Below, piece after piece: positions 6,296 to 13,369 of a stretch of 14,031 nucleotides of DNA. The DNA lies in the NCBI GenBank assembly GCA_964567085.1, contig CAZMKU010000039.1:1-14031 (forward strand). The letters are read 5' to 3'. Under the pieces are notes generated by a model. That model saw nothing but the letters and a program-made list of their open reading frames with translations. It was not told the DNA's origin and made no database searches. Positions within the stretch are counted from its first letter, which is position 1. Every line of letters starts with the position of its first letter. A program made the position numbers and the translations under genes. The stretch is from SVTX01 sp964567085. GTDB lineage: Bacteria > Bacillota > Clostridia > Oscillospirales > CAG-272.

Positions 6296-8455
6296 ATGGA
6301 AAAGATTCTTGAGGTTAAAAATTTAAAGATTTCCTTCCGTACCCAGTCCGGTACGCTGAAGGCTGTTAGAAATATTTCCTTTGACGTAAAGCGCGGCGAA
6401 ACTCTCGCTATCGTTGGTGAGTCGGGCTCGGGTAAATCCGTTACGTCAAAGGCCATTCTCGGCATTCTTGCCGGAAACTCCATCGTTGAGGGCGGCGAGA
6501 TCCTCTACGACGGTAAGGATCTGCTCAAGATAAGCGAGGAGGATATGCACAAGATCCGCGGCGACAAGATCGCTATGATCTTCCAGGATCCGCTCTCCTC
6601 TCTTAACCCTATAGTTAAGATCGGTAAGCAGATCACGGAAGCTATGCTTCTCAAGAACAAGGCTACGAGAAAGGACGCGAGAAACGAATTCAACTCCTTG
6701 CTTGCTATCCTTAAAAAGAATATGATCGCCGCTCGCGGTACAGCAGAGCAGGAGAAGATCGCGAAGATGATCCGCGACTTTGACCAGCTCAACATTATGG
6801 CGATCAAGTACAGAACCGCTTACTCCTACGCGAGAAACAAGGCAGAGGAGGCTATTGCGGATATCAAGGACACGCTCTTCCTCATCGAAAAGAATCAGAA
6901 GCTCAACTATAACGACAAGCTTAAGAACACGATGAAGGACCTTGCGGACGTTCGAAATGAATTCCTGACAAGAGATTTCGACAACGAGATCACGGAAATT
7001 CAGCTTCGCGCAAAGAGCGCAGAGCTCAAGGCGTCCATCAAGGCGGGCGATACTCAGCCTCTCGTTGAGGTTCTTACACACACTCTCGAGCTTCTTTCGA
7101 AGGTTTGCGAGTTCACTCAGCCCGACTTCTTCAGTCTTGGCTACTATATGTGCAAGAATCCCGGCGCAACGTTCACTTGCTCCATCGAGGAAATGAACGA
7201 GACCACGAACGACTTCCTTGTAAATGACTTTATGACAGAATTCGTTGAGTACGAAAGGGACGCCATCAAGAACTCCTTTGCTATCTCTCTCGAAGCAAAG
7301 AAGGCTGCTCTTGAGGAGCTTGCTCCCATAAAGGAATCCTTCGCGGCAGGCGAATTCAACAAAAAGCAGGCAATTGAAATGGCTAAAAAGGCTTCGGCTG
7401 CGGTTGAAGCTTCCATCGACAGACTTCTTCCCACAAAGGACAGCGTGGCTTACACGTTCTCCTTGGCTATCAAGTCTGCTGTTGAGGCTTATTTCAGACA
7501 GATCGCCAAGAATGAAAAGGAAGCTGCTCGCTTTGCGAAGCAGTCCAAGAAGAGAGATGCTCTTATCGCAAGAGGAAAGAAGATCGACTGGAAGGTCGTT
7601 CCCGCATCCATCATTGAAAAGGAAGAGCTTATCTCCGATATTACAAGCATAATCCAGAGACTTGAGGATAAGTATACGCAGGATATCGCCGCGGCTGCCG
7701 AAACAGATTTCGACGCGCTCGCAGTAAACCTCGTTGAATTCTTCAAGGAAAAGGCTTCTCTTGTAGTTTACAAGCTCACAAAGAAGATCGCAAAGGAAAA
7801 GGCTATCAAGCTTATGGACGAGGTAGGTATTCCCGAGTCCCGTATGCGTTATAACCAGTATCCCTTTGAATTCTCGGGCGGTATGAGACAGAGAATAGTT
7901 ATCGCTATCGCTCTTTCCGCGAACCCCGACATCCTCATTTGTGACGAGCCCACAACGGCTCTTGACGTTACTATCCAGTCCCAGATCCTCGAGCTTATCA
8001 ACAAGCTCAAGGCGGAAAGAAATCTCTCCGTAATATTCATCACTCACGACCTGGGCGTCGTTGCTAATATGGCAGACAAGATCGCGGTTATGTATGCGGG
8101 TAAGATCGTTGAATACGGTCACGTTGACGATATTTTCTACGATCCCCGTCATCCTTACACGTGGGCGCTTCTCTCGTCCATGCCCGACCTTGACACCAAC
8201 GAAAAGCTCGAGGCGATCCCCGGAACTCCTCCGAATATGATCTATCCTCCCGTGGGCGATGCATTTGCTGACAGAAATAAATACGCGCTCAAGATCGACT
8301 ACGAGCTTCAGCCTCCTATGTTTGAGATCTCTCCCACACATATGGCTGCTACCTGGCTCTTGCATCCCGATGCTCCCAAGGTTGAAACTCCCAAGGTCAT
8401 TCGCGACCGTATTGCAAGAATGAAGAAATTAGGAGGTGCTCAGGATGGAGAATAA
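6296..8455 (+). CDS. oppD: Oligopeptide ABC transporter ATPase, OppD-like, with ~370-aa insertion
   Basis: ATP-binding subunit of the peptide importer, 719 aa against about 330-360 aa normally. Visible parts: Walker A GESGSGKS (41-48), Q-loop FQDP (Gln97), signature FSGGM (526-530), Walker B ILICDE (546-551), D-loop ALD, and H-loop His584. The C-terminal oligopeptide/dipeptide extension begins with HPYTWALLSSMPD (619-631). Between the Q-loop and signature lies a ~370-residue insertion (about 126-498), mostly Ala/Lys/Glu-rich predicted helix or coiled coil, with a less helical centre holding Cys271, Cys286 and Cys295. Flanking sequence resumes normally (AIKLMDEVGIPESRMRYNQY). The usual C-terminal cysteines are replaced (655 Asp, 661 Asn, 668 Asp, 686 Thr). 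GGAGG lies 8 nt upstream of the start; the gene overlaps oppF by 11 nt. Confidence 0.92.
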   Translation: MEKILEVKNLKISFRTQSGTLKAVRNISFDVKRGETLAIVGESGSGKSVTSKAILGILAGNSIVEGGEILYDGKDLLKISEEDMHKIRGDKIAMIFQDPLSSLNPIVKIGKQITEAMLLKNKATRKDARNEFNSLLAILKKNMIAARGTAEQEKIAKMIRDFDQLNIMAIKYRTAYSYARNKAEEAIADIKDTLFLIEKNQKLNYNDKLKNTMKDLADVRNEFLTRDFDNEITEIQLRAKSAELKASIKAGDTQPLVEVLTHTLELLSKVCEFTQPDFFSLGYYMCKNPGATFTCSIEEMNETTNDFLVNDFMTEFVEYERDAIKNSFAISLEAKKAALEELAPIKESFAAGEFNKKQAIEMAKKASAAVEASIDRLLPTKDSVAYTFSLAIKSAVEAYFRQIAKNEKEAARFAKQSKKRDALIARGKKIDWKVVPASIIEKEELISDITSIIQRLEDKYTQDIAAAAETDFDALAVNLVEFFKEKASLVVYKLTKKIAKEKAIKLMDEVGIPESRMRYNQYPFEFSGGMRQRIVIAIALSANPDILICDEPTTALDVTIQSQILELINKLKAERNLSVIFITHDLGVVANMADKIAVMYAGKIVEYGHVDDIFYDPRHPYTWALLSSMPDLDTNEKLEAIPGTPPNMIYPPVGDAFADRNKYALKIDYELQPPMFEISPTHMAATWLLHPDAPKVETPKVIRDRIARMKKLGGAQDGE

Positions 8456-9647
8456 TAATTCTGATATTTTGCTTCGCGTTGAGCATCTTTGCCAGTACTT
8501 CAAGGTTGGCAGACGCGACTTCAAGGCGGTTGACGACGTAAGCTTTGACATCAAGCGTGGCGAGGTTTTCGGTCTCGTTGGTGAATCAGGCTGCGGTAAG
8601 ACCACAACGGGTCGTTCCATTATCAAGATCTACGATTCGACAAGCGGAAGCGTTTATTTCAAGGGTCAGAGAATTTGCGCAGGAACTCGTTCCTACAGAG
8701 ACAAGATCAAGGCTCTCAGAGCAGAGCTTAAAACCTGCGAGGATTCCGAAAGAAAGGCGCAGATCTTAGCCGAAATTCAGGAAAACCGCGAGCAGATCGC
8801 GCTTGCAAAGCACGACCAGACCCGCTGCGACAAGGACTATGCCGCAAAGCTCGTATCCGAGCTCAACGAGCAGTACGCCCAGGATATCGCAAACGCCGAG
8901 GATGAGGCGGAAAAGGCTCTTATCAAGAAGAAATATAAGATCAACAAGAAGATCGCGAAGAAGTCCAAGCTCGTAACAAAGATCCAGATGATCTATCAGG
9001 ACCCCGTTGCTTCCCTCAACCCCCGTATGACGGTTAAGGAAATCATCGCTGAAGGTCTTATCATCAACGGCATTACCGACAAGGCGTATATCGAGGAGAA
9101 GGTTTACGAGATCCTCGAGCTTGTTGGCTTGGTTCGTGAGCACGCAGGACGTTACCCCCACGAGTTCTCGGGCGGTCAGAAGCAGAGAATCGGTATTGCG
9201 AGAGCAATCATTATGCAGCCCGATATGCTTATTGCCGACGAGCCCCTCTCCGCGCTTGACGTATCTATTCAGGCGCAGGTGATCAACCTCCTCAACGAGC
9301 TTCGCGAAAAGCTTGGTCTTACGATTCTCTTTATCGCGCACGACCTTTCAGTCGTTAAATACTTCTCCGACAGAATCGGCGTTATGTATTTCGGTAAGAT
9401 GGTTGAGTTGGCTGACGCGGATGAGCTCTTCGCGCATCCTATGCATCCTTACACCCGCTCGCTCCTTTCCGCAATTCCGCTTCCCGACCCTCATTACGAG
9501 AAGCAGCGCGTAAGAATCACCTACAATTCGCTTGCAGAGCACGACTACTCGGTGAACAAGCCCACTATGCGTGAGGTTCTTCCCGGTCACTTCGTTTACT
9601 GCAACGACGAAGAAGAAGCGAAATATCGCGAGGAATTTTCAAAGTGA
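8445..9647 (+). CDS. oppF: Oligopeptide ABC transporter ATPase, OppF-like, with ~90-aa coiled-coil insertion
   Basis: Second ATPase subunit, 400 aa. Motifs: Walker A GESGCGKT (46-53), Q-loop YQDP (Gln185), signature FSGGQ (241-245), Walker B MLIADE (261-266), ALD (270-272), H-loop His299, and the OppF-type tail HPYTRSLLSAIP (334-345). The distance from FKG (72-74) to the Q-loop is about 110 residues, where roughly 27 are usual. The extra material (about 80-175) is Lys/Glu/Ala-rich and looks like a charged coiled coil. This site lies before the Q-loop, unlike the insertion in OppD, so the two arose separately. I chose the ATG at 8445 because AGGAGG (8431-8436) is 8 nt upstream; a GTG at 8436 would overlap that site. 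It overlaps the end of oppD and the start of the next gene. Confidence 0.92.
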   Translation: MENNNSDILLRVEHLCQYFKVGRRDFKAVDDVSFDIKRGEVFGLVGESGCGKTTTGRSIIKIYDSTSGSVYFKGQRICAGTRSYRDKIKALRAELKTCEDSERKAQILAEIQENREQIALAKHDQTRCDKDYAAKLVSELNEQYAQDIANAEDEAEKALIKKKYKINKKIAKKSKLVTKIQMIYQDPVASLNPRMTVKEIIAEGLIINGITDKAYIEEKVYEILELVGLVREHAGRYPHEFSGGQKQRIGIARAIIMQPDMLIADEPLSALDVSIQAQVINLLNELREKLGLTILFIAHDLSVVKYFSDRIGVMYFGKMVELADADELFAHPMHPYTRSLLSAIPLPDPHYEKQRVRITYNSLAEHDYSVNKPTMREVLPGHFVYCNDEEEAKYREEFSK

Positions 9648-10075
9648 AAAAAGCTGTAATTAAATATCTTTCCGCAATCGCCGCGGGTGGAGTCTTTACG
9701 TTACTCGTTCTTCTGATCAACGGATTTTTCACCACGGACGTTGCAATTATCAAATATAAGCTGCTCGCAGATGCCTTTGGCGGCCCCGGTATCATAATGA
9801 TCCTGCTCCCCGTGCTTTTCTGGATAAGCACCGACGGATTCTTTGACGGAATCACGTACGCTCTGTCAAGATTCGGTCAGATGATCACGTTCAGAGGAGC
9901 ATTGAAGCAAGAGAAATACTATGATTACAAGCAGAGAAAGGCGCAGAAGAGAATGTCGGGCTTCTGGTTCATTCTTTTCGTAGGCTTGGGATTTGTGCTC
10001 GTATCGGGCGTATTCCTTGTTTTCTTCTACACTAACGGCGGCTCTGAGGCTTACAGAGTAGCGATAGGATATTAA
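9644..10075 (+). CDS. Small membrane protein, DUF3899-like
   Basis: A 143-aa protein with three predicted membrane helices (about 9-28, 44-61, 106-128). Between TM2 and TM3 is a conserved-looking segment DGFFDGITYAL (64-74) and a basic cytoplasmic stretch KYYDYKQRKAQKR (91-103). From memory this arrangement resembles DUF3899, a family of unknown function; I cannot confirm it by search. It starts with GTG, overlapping the oppF stop codon by four bases (GTGA) with GAGGAA upstream, so it is translationally coupled to the transporter. It is the last gene before the operon terminator. A role linked to the transporter or to membrane organisation is only an inference from position. Confidence 0.75.
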   Translation: MKKAVIKYLSAIAAGGVFTLLVLLINGFFTTDVAIIKYKLLADAFGGPGIIMILLPVLFWISTDGFFDGITYALSRFGQMITFRGALKQEKYYDYKQRKAQKRMSGFWFILFVGLGFVLVSGVFLVFFYTNGGSEAYRVAIGY

Positions 10076-10092
10076 GCTGCAAAAAGCTTTAA

Positions 10093-10134
10093 GGCGCTTA
10101 CAACTTAACCGTTGTAAGCGCCCTTTTTATTTTT
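10093..10134 (+). terminator. Intrinsic terminator of the opp operon
   Basis: A perfect 12-bp stem (GGCGCTTACAAC 10093-10104 with GTTGTAAGCGCC 10111-10122), 6-nt loop, is followed by CTTTTTATTTTT. The T-tract overlaps the stop codon of the convergent gene. On the minus strand the same hairpin is followed by TTAAAGCTTTTT, so it may also end that transcript, less strongly. Confidence 0.9.
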
Positions 10135-11197
10135 CCTTCAGCTTTGCCGTGCCAAGAGTCGCCGCGATAATCGGACCTGCGAGCAAACCGACTCCGCCGA
10201 GCAAAATAAAGCCGAGATACGCCGAGGAGAGAATGAGAAAGGGGTGAACGCCTATTTTCTTGCCAAGTATCCTTGGCTCTAAAATATTCCTCAAAACAGT
10301 CGCGGCAAGAAAGATAACGAGCAGCCAGACGCCCATACGGACGTCGGCAATAATGAAGCAATAAATACTCCACGGCACGAGCACCGCGCCAACGCCAAGC
10401 AGGGGCAGAACGTCCACCACCGCAATGATGATAGAAAGGATCAGACTGTATTCAACCTGCAAAAGCGTAAGGAACACAAGCATCTCAAGGAAGGTTATCA
10501 TCATAAGGATAAGGCTGGATTTAATATATCCCGCCGCGGCTCGCGCGCCGCCCTGTGTAAAGGAAACAATTTTATTTTTCACTCCCTCGGGGATGAGTGA
10601 GCCTAAAAAAGCATATATCTTGTCTCGGTCAACGCAAAAATAAAATGCGCTCAAAATCAAGGTTATAAGAAAGAGAAGCGCCGTCGGAATGCCGAGCACG
10701 ATATTGGTCGCGGCGGCGGACAAAAAATCGCCCATCGCGGTCATCAGAGAATTCAGAATATTATTTATAATCTCGTCGGCTATATAGGCATACTCGCCGA
10801 GTGAGGAAACGATCTTTTCAAGCCCCGCAAAAAGCCTGAAGCGAGAAAACCCGTTTTTTATATTTTCAAGCGCATTCTCAATTATTTCGGGATTGCTTTG
10901 AAGTCTGCCGGCAAATAGCTGAAGCTCAAAAAACAGTCTGCGAATTCCAAGCGCCGTCAAAAGAATTATCAAAACAAAAAATACGACCACCAGAATTCCC
11001 GATAACGCGCGCTTTGACATTTTCGTTTTCCTTGACAGCCTCTCGCCCAGAGGATAAATAACAAGGGAAATAAGCCACCCCAGAATTATGGGGAGAAACC
11101 CCCTGAACGCATATTTAAAAAATAGAACTCCCAAAATAATTATACCGAGAACGCTCACGACCGTGTGCGAAAGTTTTTCCTTGTCGAGCAAATACAT
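10127..11197 (-). CDS. AI-2E family transporter-like membrane protein, YtvI-type
   Basis: A 356-aa protein of the AI-2E/PerM/YtvI superfamily. N-terminal membrane helices (about 14-47 and 65-86) are followed by a hydrophilic loop predicted to be outside (about 90-160), then several more helices. Family marks are the segment ILEPRILGKKIGVHP (about 308-322) and the glycine-rich GFILLGGVGLLAGPI near the C-terminus. In spore-forming Firmicutes the closest named group is the sporulation protein YtvI; members elsewhere are permeases or sodium/proton antiporters, so the substrate is not assigned. The start is the ATG at 11197-11195, preceded by AAAAGG; the GTG just before it is less likely. It stands alone, convergent to the opp operon and divergent from the cyclophilin genes. 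Confidence 0.85.
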   Translation of the reverse strand: MYLLDKEKLSHTVVSVLGIIILGVLFFKYAFRGFLPIILGWLISLVIYPLGERLSRKTKMSKRALSGILVVVFFVLIILLTALGIRRLFFELQLFAGRLQSNPEIIENALENIKNGFSRFRLFAGLEKIVSSLGEYAYIADEIINNILNSLMTAMGDFLSAAATNIVLGIPTALLFLITLILSAFYFCVDRDKIYAFLGSLIPEGVKNKIVSFTQGGARAAAGYIKSSLILMMITFLEMLVFLTLLQVEYSLILSIIIAVVDVLPLLGVGAVLVPWSIYCFIIADVRMGVWLLVIFLAATVLRNILEPRILGKKIGVHPFLILSSAYLGFILLGGVGLLAGPIIAATLGTAKLKEK

Positions 11198-11235
11198 CAC
11201 CGCCTTTTATTCATATTATGTATCGCAAAAACTAA

Positions 11236-11244
11236 TTTATATCA
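11236..11244 (-). promoter_or_regulatory. Possible extended -10 promoter of the AI-2E family gene
   Basis: Reading the minus strand, TGATATAAA gives a TGn-extended -10 box (TATAAA at 11241-11236), which would put the start ~30 nt before the ATG. No good -35 box stands at 16-18 nt. An alternative is TTGATA with a 19-nt spacer to CATAAT, but that would leave almost no leader. Confidence 0.35.
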
Positions 11245-11260
11245 ACAAAAGAAAAATATA

Positions 11261-11289
11261 TTGACATTAAGGCCGTGTTTTGGTAAAAT
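11261..11289 (+). promoter_or_regulatory. Promoter of the tandem cyclophilin genes
   Basis: A perfect -35 TTGACA (11261-11266), 17-nt spacer and -10 TAAAAT (11284-11289), with TGG directly before the -10 (extended -10). The expected transcription start is near 11296, about 30 nt before the first start codon. Confidence 0.8.
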
Positions 11290-11326
11290 AATATATAGAG
11301 CATTTTAAAGAAAGCAGGGAATAAAA

Positions 11327-12046
11327 TTGCGCAAATTAAAGAAATTTATTATTCTTACGCTGGCGCTCAGCATAGGAATTCTATTTATAGGCTGCGAGGG
11401 AGACGAGATCACCTTACCCGAGAACACCGACGCGCTCACGAGCCAAGACCTTGAGAGCATATACTCCCTTATAGATTCGCTGAACACGGACGGATACGCG
11501 GAAATAAACTACGGCAACGTAGTAATTGACGAGAATTTTAATTATAACGAAATTTCAAATCTGGCGCGCGTCGATATTAAGGACTACGGCAGCTTTTATA
11601 TCTGTCTTCTCCCCGACGTCGCCCCCACAACGGTAAACAACTTCAAAAAGCTTGCGCTCGAGGGCTTTTACAATGGCCTTGTATTTCACAGAGTTATAAA
11701 GGACTTTATGATCGAGGGAGGAGAACAGGATGCCGACGGCGTTATCCACGACTCCGAGATGATATTCGGTGAATTTTCCGATAACAACTTTACAAATAAT
11801 TTGAGCCACAAGCGCGGTATAGTTTCAATGTCGCGAAAGAACATTCCCGACTCGGCTATGGGCAGCTTCTTTATAACGTGCGCAGACTCGCCCCAGCTTG
11901 ACGGAAGATATGCCGCATTCGGTTATATAGCCGCGGGCATGGACGTGGTCGATGCGATACAGAATTCCGAGGTGGGAGCGAACAATAATCCGACAGAGCC
12001 TATAATAATCGAAAAAATACAGTTTATGACAATAACGGGAGAATAA
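11327..12046 (+). CDS. Cyclophilin-type peptidyl-prolyl isomerase lipoprotein, divergent active site
   Basis: A 239-aa predicted lipoprotein that would act outside the membrane on folding proteins. The signal peptide ends at lipobox FIGC (Cys23). A ~60-residue spacer precedes the cyclophilin domain (about 84-237). Conserved parts: FYNGLVFHRV (114-123, with Arg122 as the catalytic arginine), DFMIEGG (126-132) and LDGRYAAFG (191-199). In classic cyclophilins the second block reads FMIQGG and the FFI block is preceded by Gln; here these are Glu130 and Ser180. Activity may therefore be reduced or altered. The start is TTG at 11327, with AGGGA six bases upstream; no better in-frame start lies before the signal peptide. 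It is co-transcribed with a paralogue one base downstream. Confidence 0.85.
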   Translation: MRKLKKFIILTLALSIGILFIGCEGDEITLPENTDALTSQDLESIYSLIDSLNTDGYAEINYGNVVIDENFNYNEISNLARVDIKDYGSFYICLLPDVAPTTVNNFKKLALEGFYNGLVFHRVIKDFMIEGGEQDADGVIHDSEMIFGEFSDNNFTNNLSHKRGIVSMSRKNIPDSAMGSFFITCADSPQLDGRYAAFGYIAAGMDVVDAIQNSEVGANNNPTEPIIIEKIQFMTITGE

Positions 12047-12047
12047 T

Positions 12048-12755
12048 ATGAAAAGATTTATTAAAACATTTTGCATAATACTCGCGCTTGTTTGTTTAAG
12101 CGCTTGCTTCGTTTCCTGCGTAAGCGAGGAAAGAAAGGCGGAAATAGCCGAAACCATCAAAAATGCCGAGGCCGCAGACGTATCTGAAATAAGCAAATAT
12201 ATAGACGCGCTTGACGCCGATTGCTTCAAGAAGAGCAACGCCAAAACAAATTACGTTATGCTTGAAATCTCAAGCTACGGCAAGATCGTCGTAGCTCTCC
12301 GTCCCGACGTAGCTCCCATCTCGGTTAAAAACTTTCAGAGCCTTGTTGCAGACGGCTTTTACGACGGGCTTATTTTCCACAGAGTAATTGAGGACTTTAT
12401 GATCCAGGGCGGCGGATATACCCGCAATTTAAAGAAGGTAACCTCCGAATCTATCACGGGTGAATTCGCATCAAACGGAATAGAGAACGACCTTCTCCAC
12501 CTCCGCGGTGTGATCTCTATGGCGAGAACCAACGTTCCCGACTCGGCTTCCTCGCAGTTCTTCATTATTCACAAGGATTCTTCTCACCTCGACGGCGACT
12601 ATGCCGCATTCGGATACGTTATCGCGGGGCTTGACGTCGTTGATAAGATCGCGAGCGTTCAGACGGGCGTAAACTACCAGATGAGCGCAACGAACTGGCC
12701 CACGCAGAACGTGGTTATCAAATCCGCGTATTTCGTGTCTCCTATCGTTGACTGA
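12048..12755 (+). CDS. Cyclophilin-type peptidyl-prolyl isomerase lipoprotein
   Basis: A 235-aa paralogue of the preceding gene. The signal peptide offers two lipobox cysteines, LSAC (Cys20) and FVSC (Cys24). A helical, charged spacer (25-65) leads to the cyclophilin domain (about 68-230). Active-site residues are the usual ones: Phe110-His111-Arg112, Phe117, Gln120 in FMIQGG, and Gln170-Phe171-Phe172. LDGDYAAFG (181-189) replaces the vertebrate LDGKHVVFG, as is common in bacteria. The start ATG follows the upstream stop by one base and is preceded by GGGAGA, so the two genes are likely one operon. Predicted to speed proline isomerisation in secreted proteins at the cell surface. Confidence 0.9.
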   Translation: MKRFIKTFCIILALVCLSACFVSCVSEERKAEIAETIKNAEAADVSEISKYIDALDADCFKKSNAKTNYVMLEISSYGKIVVALRPDVAPISVKNFQSLVADGFYDGLIFHRVIEDFMIQGGGYTRNLKKVTSESITGEFASNGIENDLLHLRGVISMARTNVPDSASSQFFIIHKDSSHLDGDYAAFGYVIAGLDVVDKIASVQTGVNYQMSATNWPTQNVVIKSAYFVSPIVD

Positions 12756-12796
12756 GGCCAAAGCTAAAAACTTTTTAACTTTTTTATAAAAACCCC

Positions 12797-12825
12797 TTGA
12801 TTTTTCTGAAAAAGTATGATATCAT
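12797..12825 (+). promoter_or_regulatory. Promoter of rpsT
   Basis: TTGATT (12797-12802), 17 nt, TATCAT (12820-12825), with TGA before the -10 as an extended -10 element. The -10 lies inside a perfect 12-bp palindrome, TATGATATCATA (12815-12826). Confidence 0.7.
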
Positions 12826-12831
12826 ATATGG

Positions 12832-12916
12832 GTGTATGCGACGGTTGGTCCAATGTACCCTCTCAGACGGAGGACTATTCGCCCATCATTTCTAAAAATA
12901 TATGGAGGAATAGAAA
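12832..12916 (+). promoter_or_regulatory. rpsT leader
   Basis: About 85 nt lie between the expected transcription start and the rpsT ATG. Two alternative short pairings share bases: CCTC with GAGG around 12858-12875, or TGGTCC with GGACTA. A strong GGAGG (12904-12908) lies 8 nt before the start. S20 synthesis is known to be feedback-controlled in some bacteria; whether this leader is involved is an inference. Confidence 0.4.
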
Positions 12917-13183
12917 ATGCCGAATATTAAGTCTGCTAAGAAGCGCGTTAAGGTTATTGCCACAAAGACACTTCAGAACAAGATGTTCAAGACATCCATG
13001 AAGACAATTGTAAAGAAGTTCTACGCTACTGTTGAATCCGGCGACGTTGCTGCTGCACAGGAAGCATACAAGGCTGCAACAAAGAAGATCGACGTTGCTG
13101 CATCCAAGGGTATCATTCACAAGAACGCAGCCGCTCGCAAGAAGAGCCAGTTCACAAAGGCTATCAACAATATGAACAAGTAA
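12917..13183 (+). CDS. rpsT: 30S ribosomal protein S20
   Basis: An 88-aa, lysine- and alanine-rich, wholly helical protein that binds 16S rRNA in the small ribosomal subunit. The N-terminus MPNIKSAKKRVKV and the C-terminal segment GIIHKNAAARKKSQ (about 65-78), with the HKNxAARKKS block, are typical of S20; length is normal. It has its own promoter, ribosome binding site and terminator, so it is a single-gene unit. Codon choice is highly biased, as expected for a ribosomal protein. Confidence 0.97.
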   Translation: MPNIKSAKKRVKVIATKTLQNKMFKTSMKTIVKKFYATVESGDVAAAQEAYKAATKKIDVAASKGIIHKNAAARKKSQFTKAINNMNK

Positions 13184-13219
13184 TTCGCCCACAGGAATAA
13201 CCCACCCAAAGCGAAAAAT

Positions 13220-13280
13220 ATAAATCGCAGTATGTAAAGGTCTACTCAATCCGAAGCATACTGCGATTTATTTTGTTTTA
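13220..13280 (+). terminator. Intrinsic terminator of rpsT
   Basis: A perfect 15-bp stem (13220-13234 with 13257-13271) encloses a 22-nt loop and runs into TTTTGTTTT. The stem is long and the loop unusually large, but the layout is a standard terminator 37 nt after the rpsT stop. Confidence 0.85.
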
Positions 13281-13285
13281 AGGTA

Positions 13286-13314
13286 TTGACAAAATAAGAA
13301 TATTGGTATATAAT
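13286..13314 (+). promoter_or_regulatory. Promoter of the HPr-like gene
   Basis: Fully consensus: TTGACA (13286-13291), 17-nt spacer, TATAAT (13309-13314). Expected start near 13321, leader about 50 nt. Confidence 0.88.
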
Positions 13315-13369
13315 GTGGTTGAAAACTTGTTATATTACAAGGGAAATTCAAATTTCGGAGGAAATAGAA

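Noticed and set aside
6446..8365. Long minus-strand open frame (639 codons) opposite oppD
   Set aside because: It lies wholly antisense to a clear ATPase gene. Strong codon bias of the real gene keeps the opposite frame open; the translation has no recognisable domain and no ribosome binding site.
12781..12792. TTTTTATAAAAA palindrome after the second cyclophilin gene as a terminator
   Set aside because: Pure A/T stem with almost no loop; too weak to call. How the cyclophilin transcript ends remains unclear.
13313..13369. Longer start for the HPr-like gene
   Set aside because: It would begin inside the -10 box; the ATG at 13370 has a perfect GGAGG at 8 nt.
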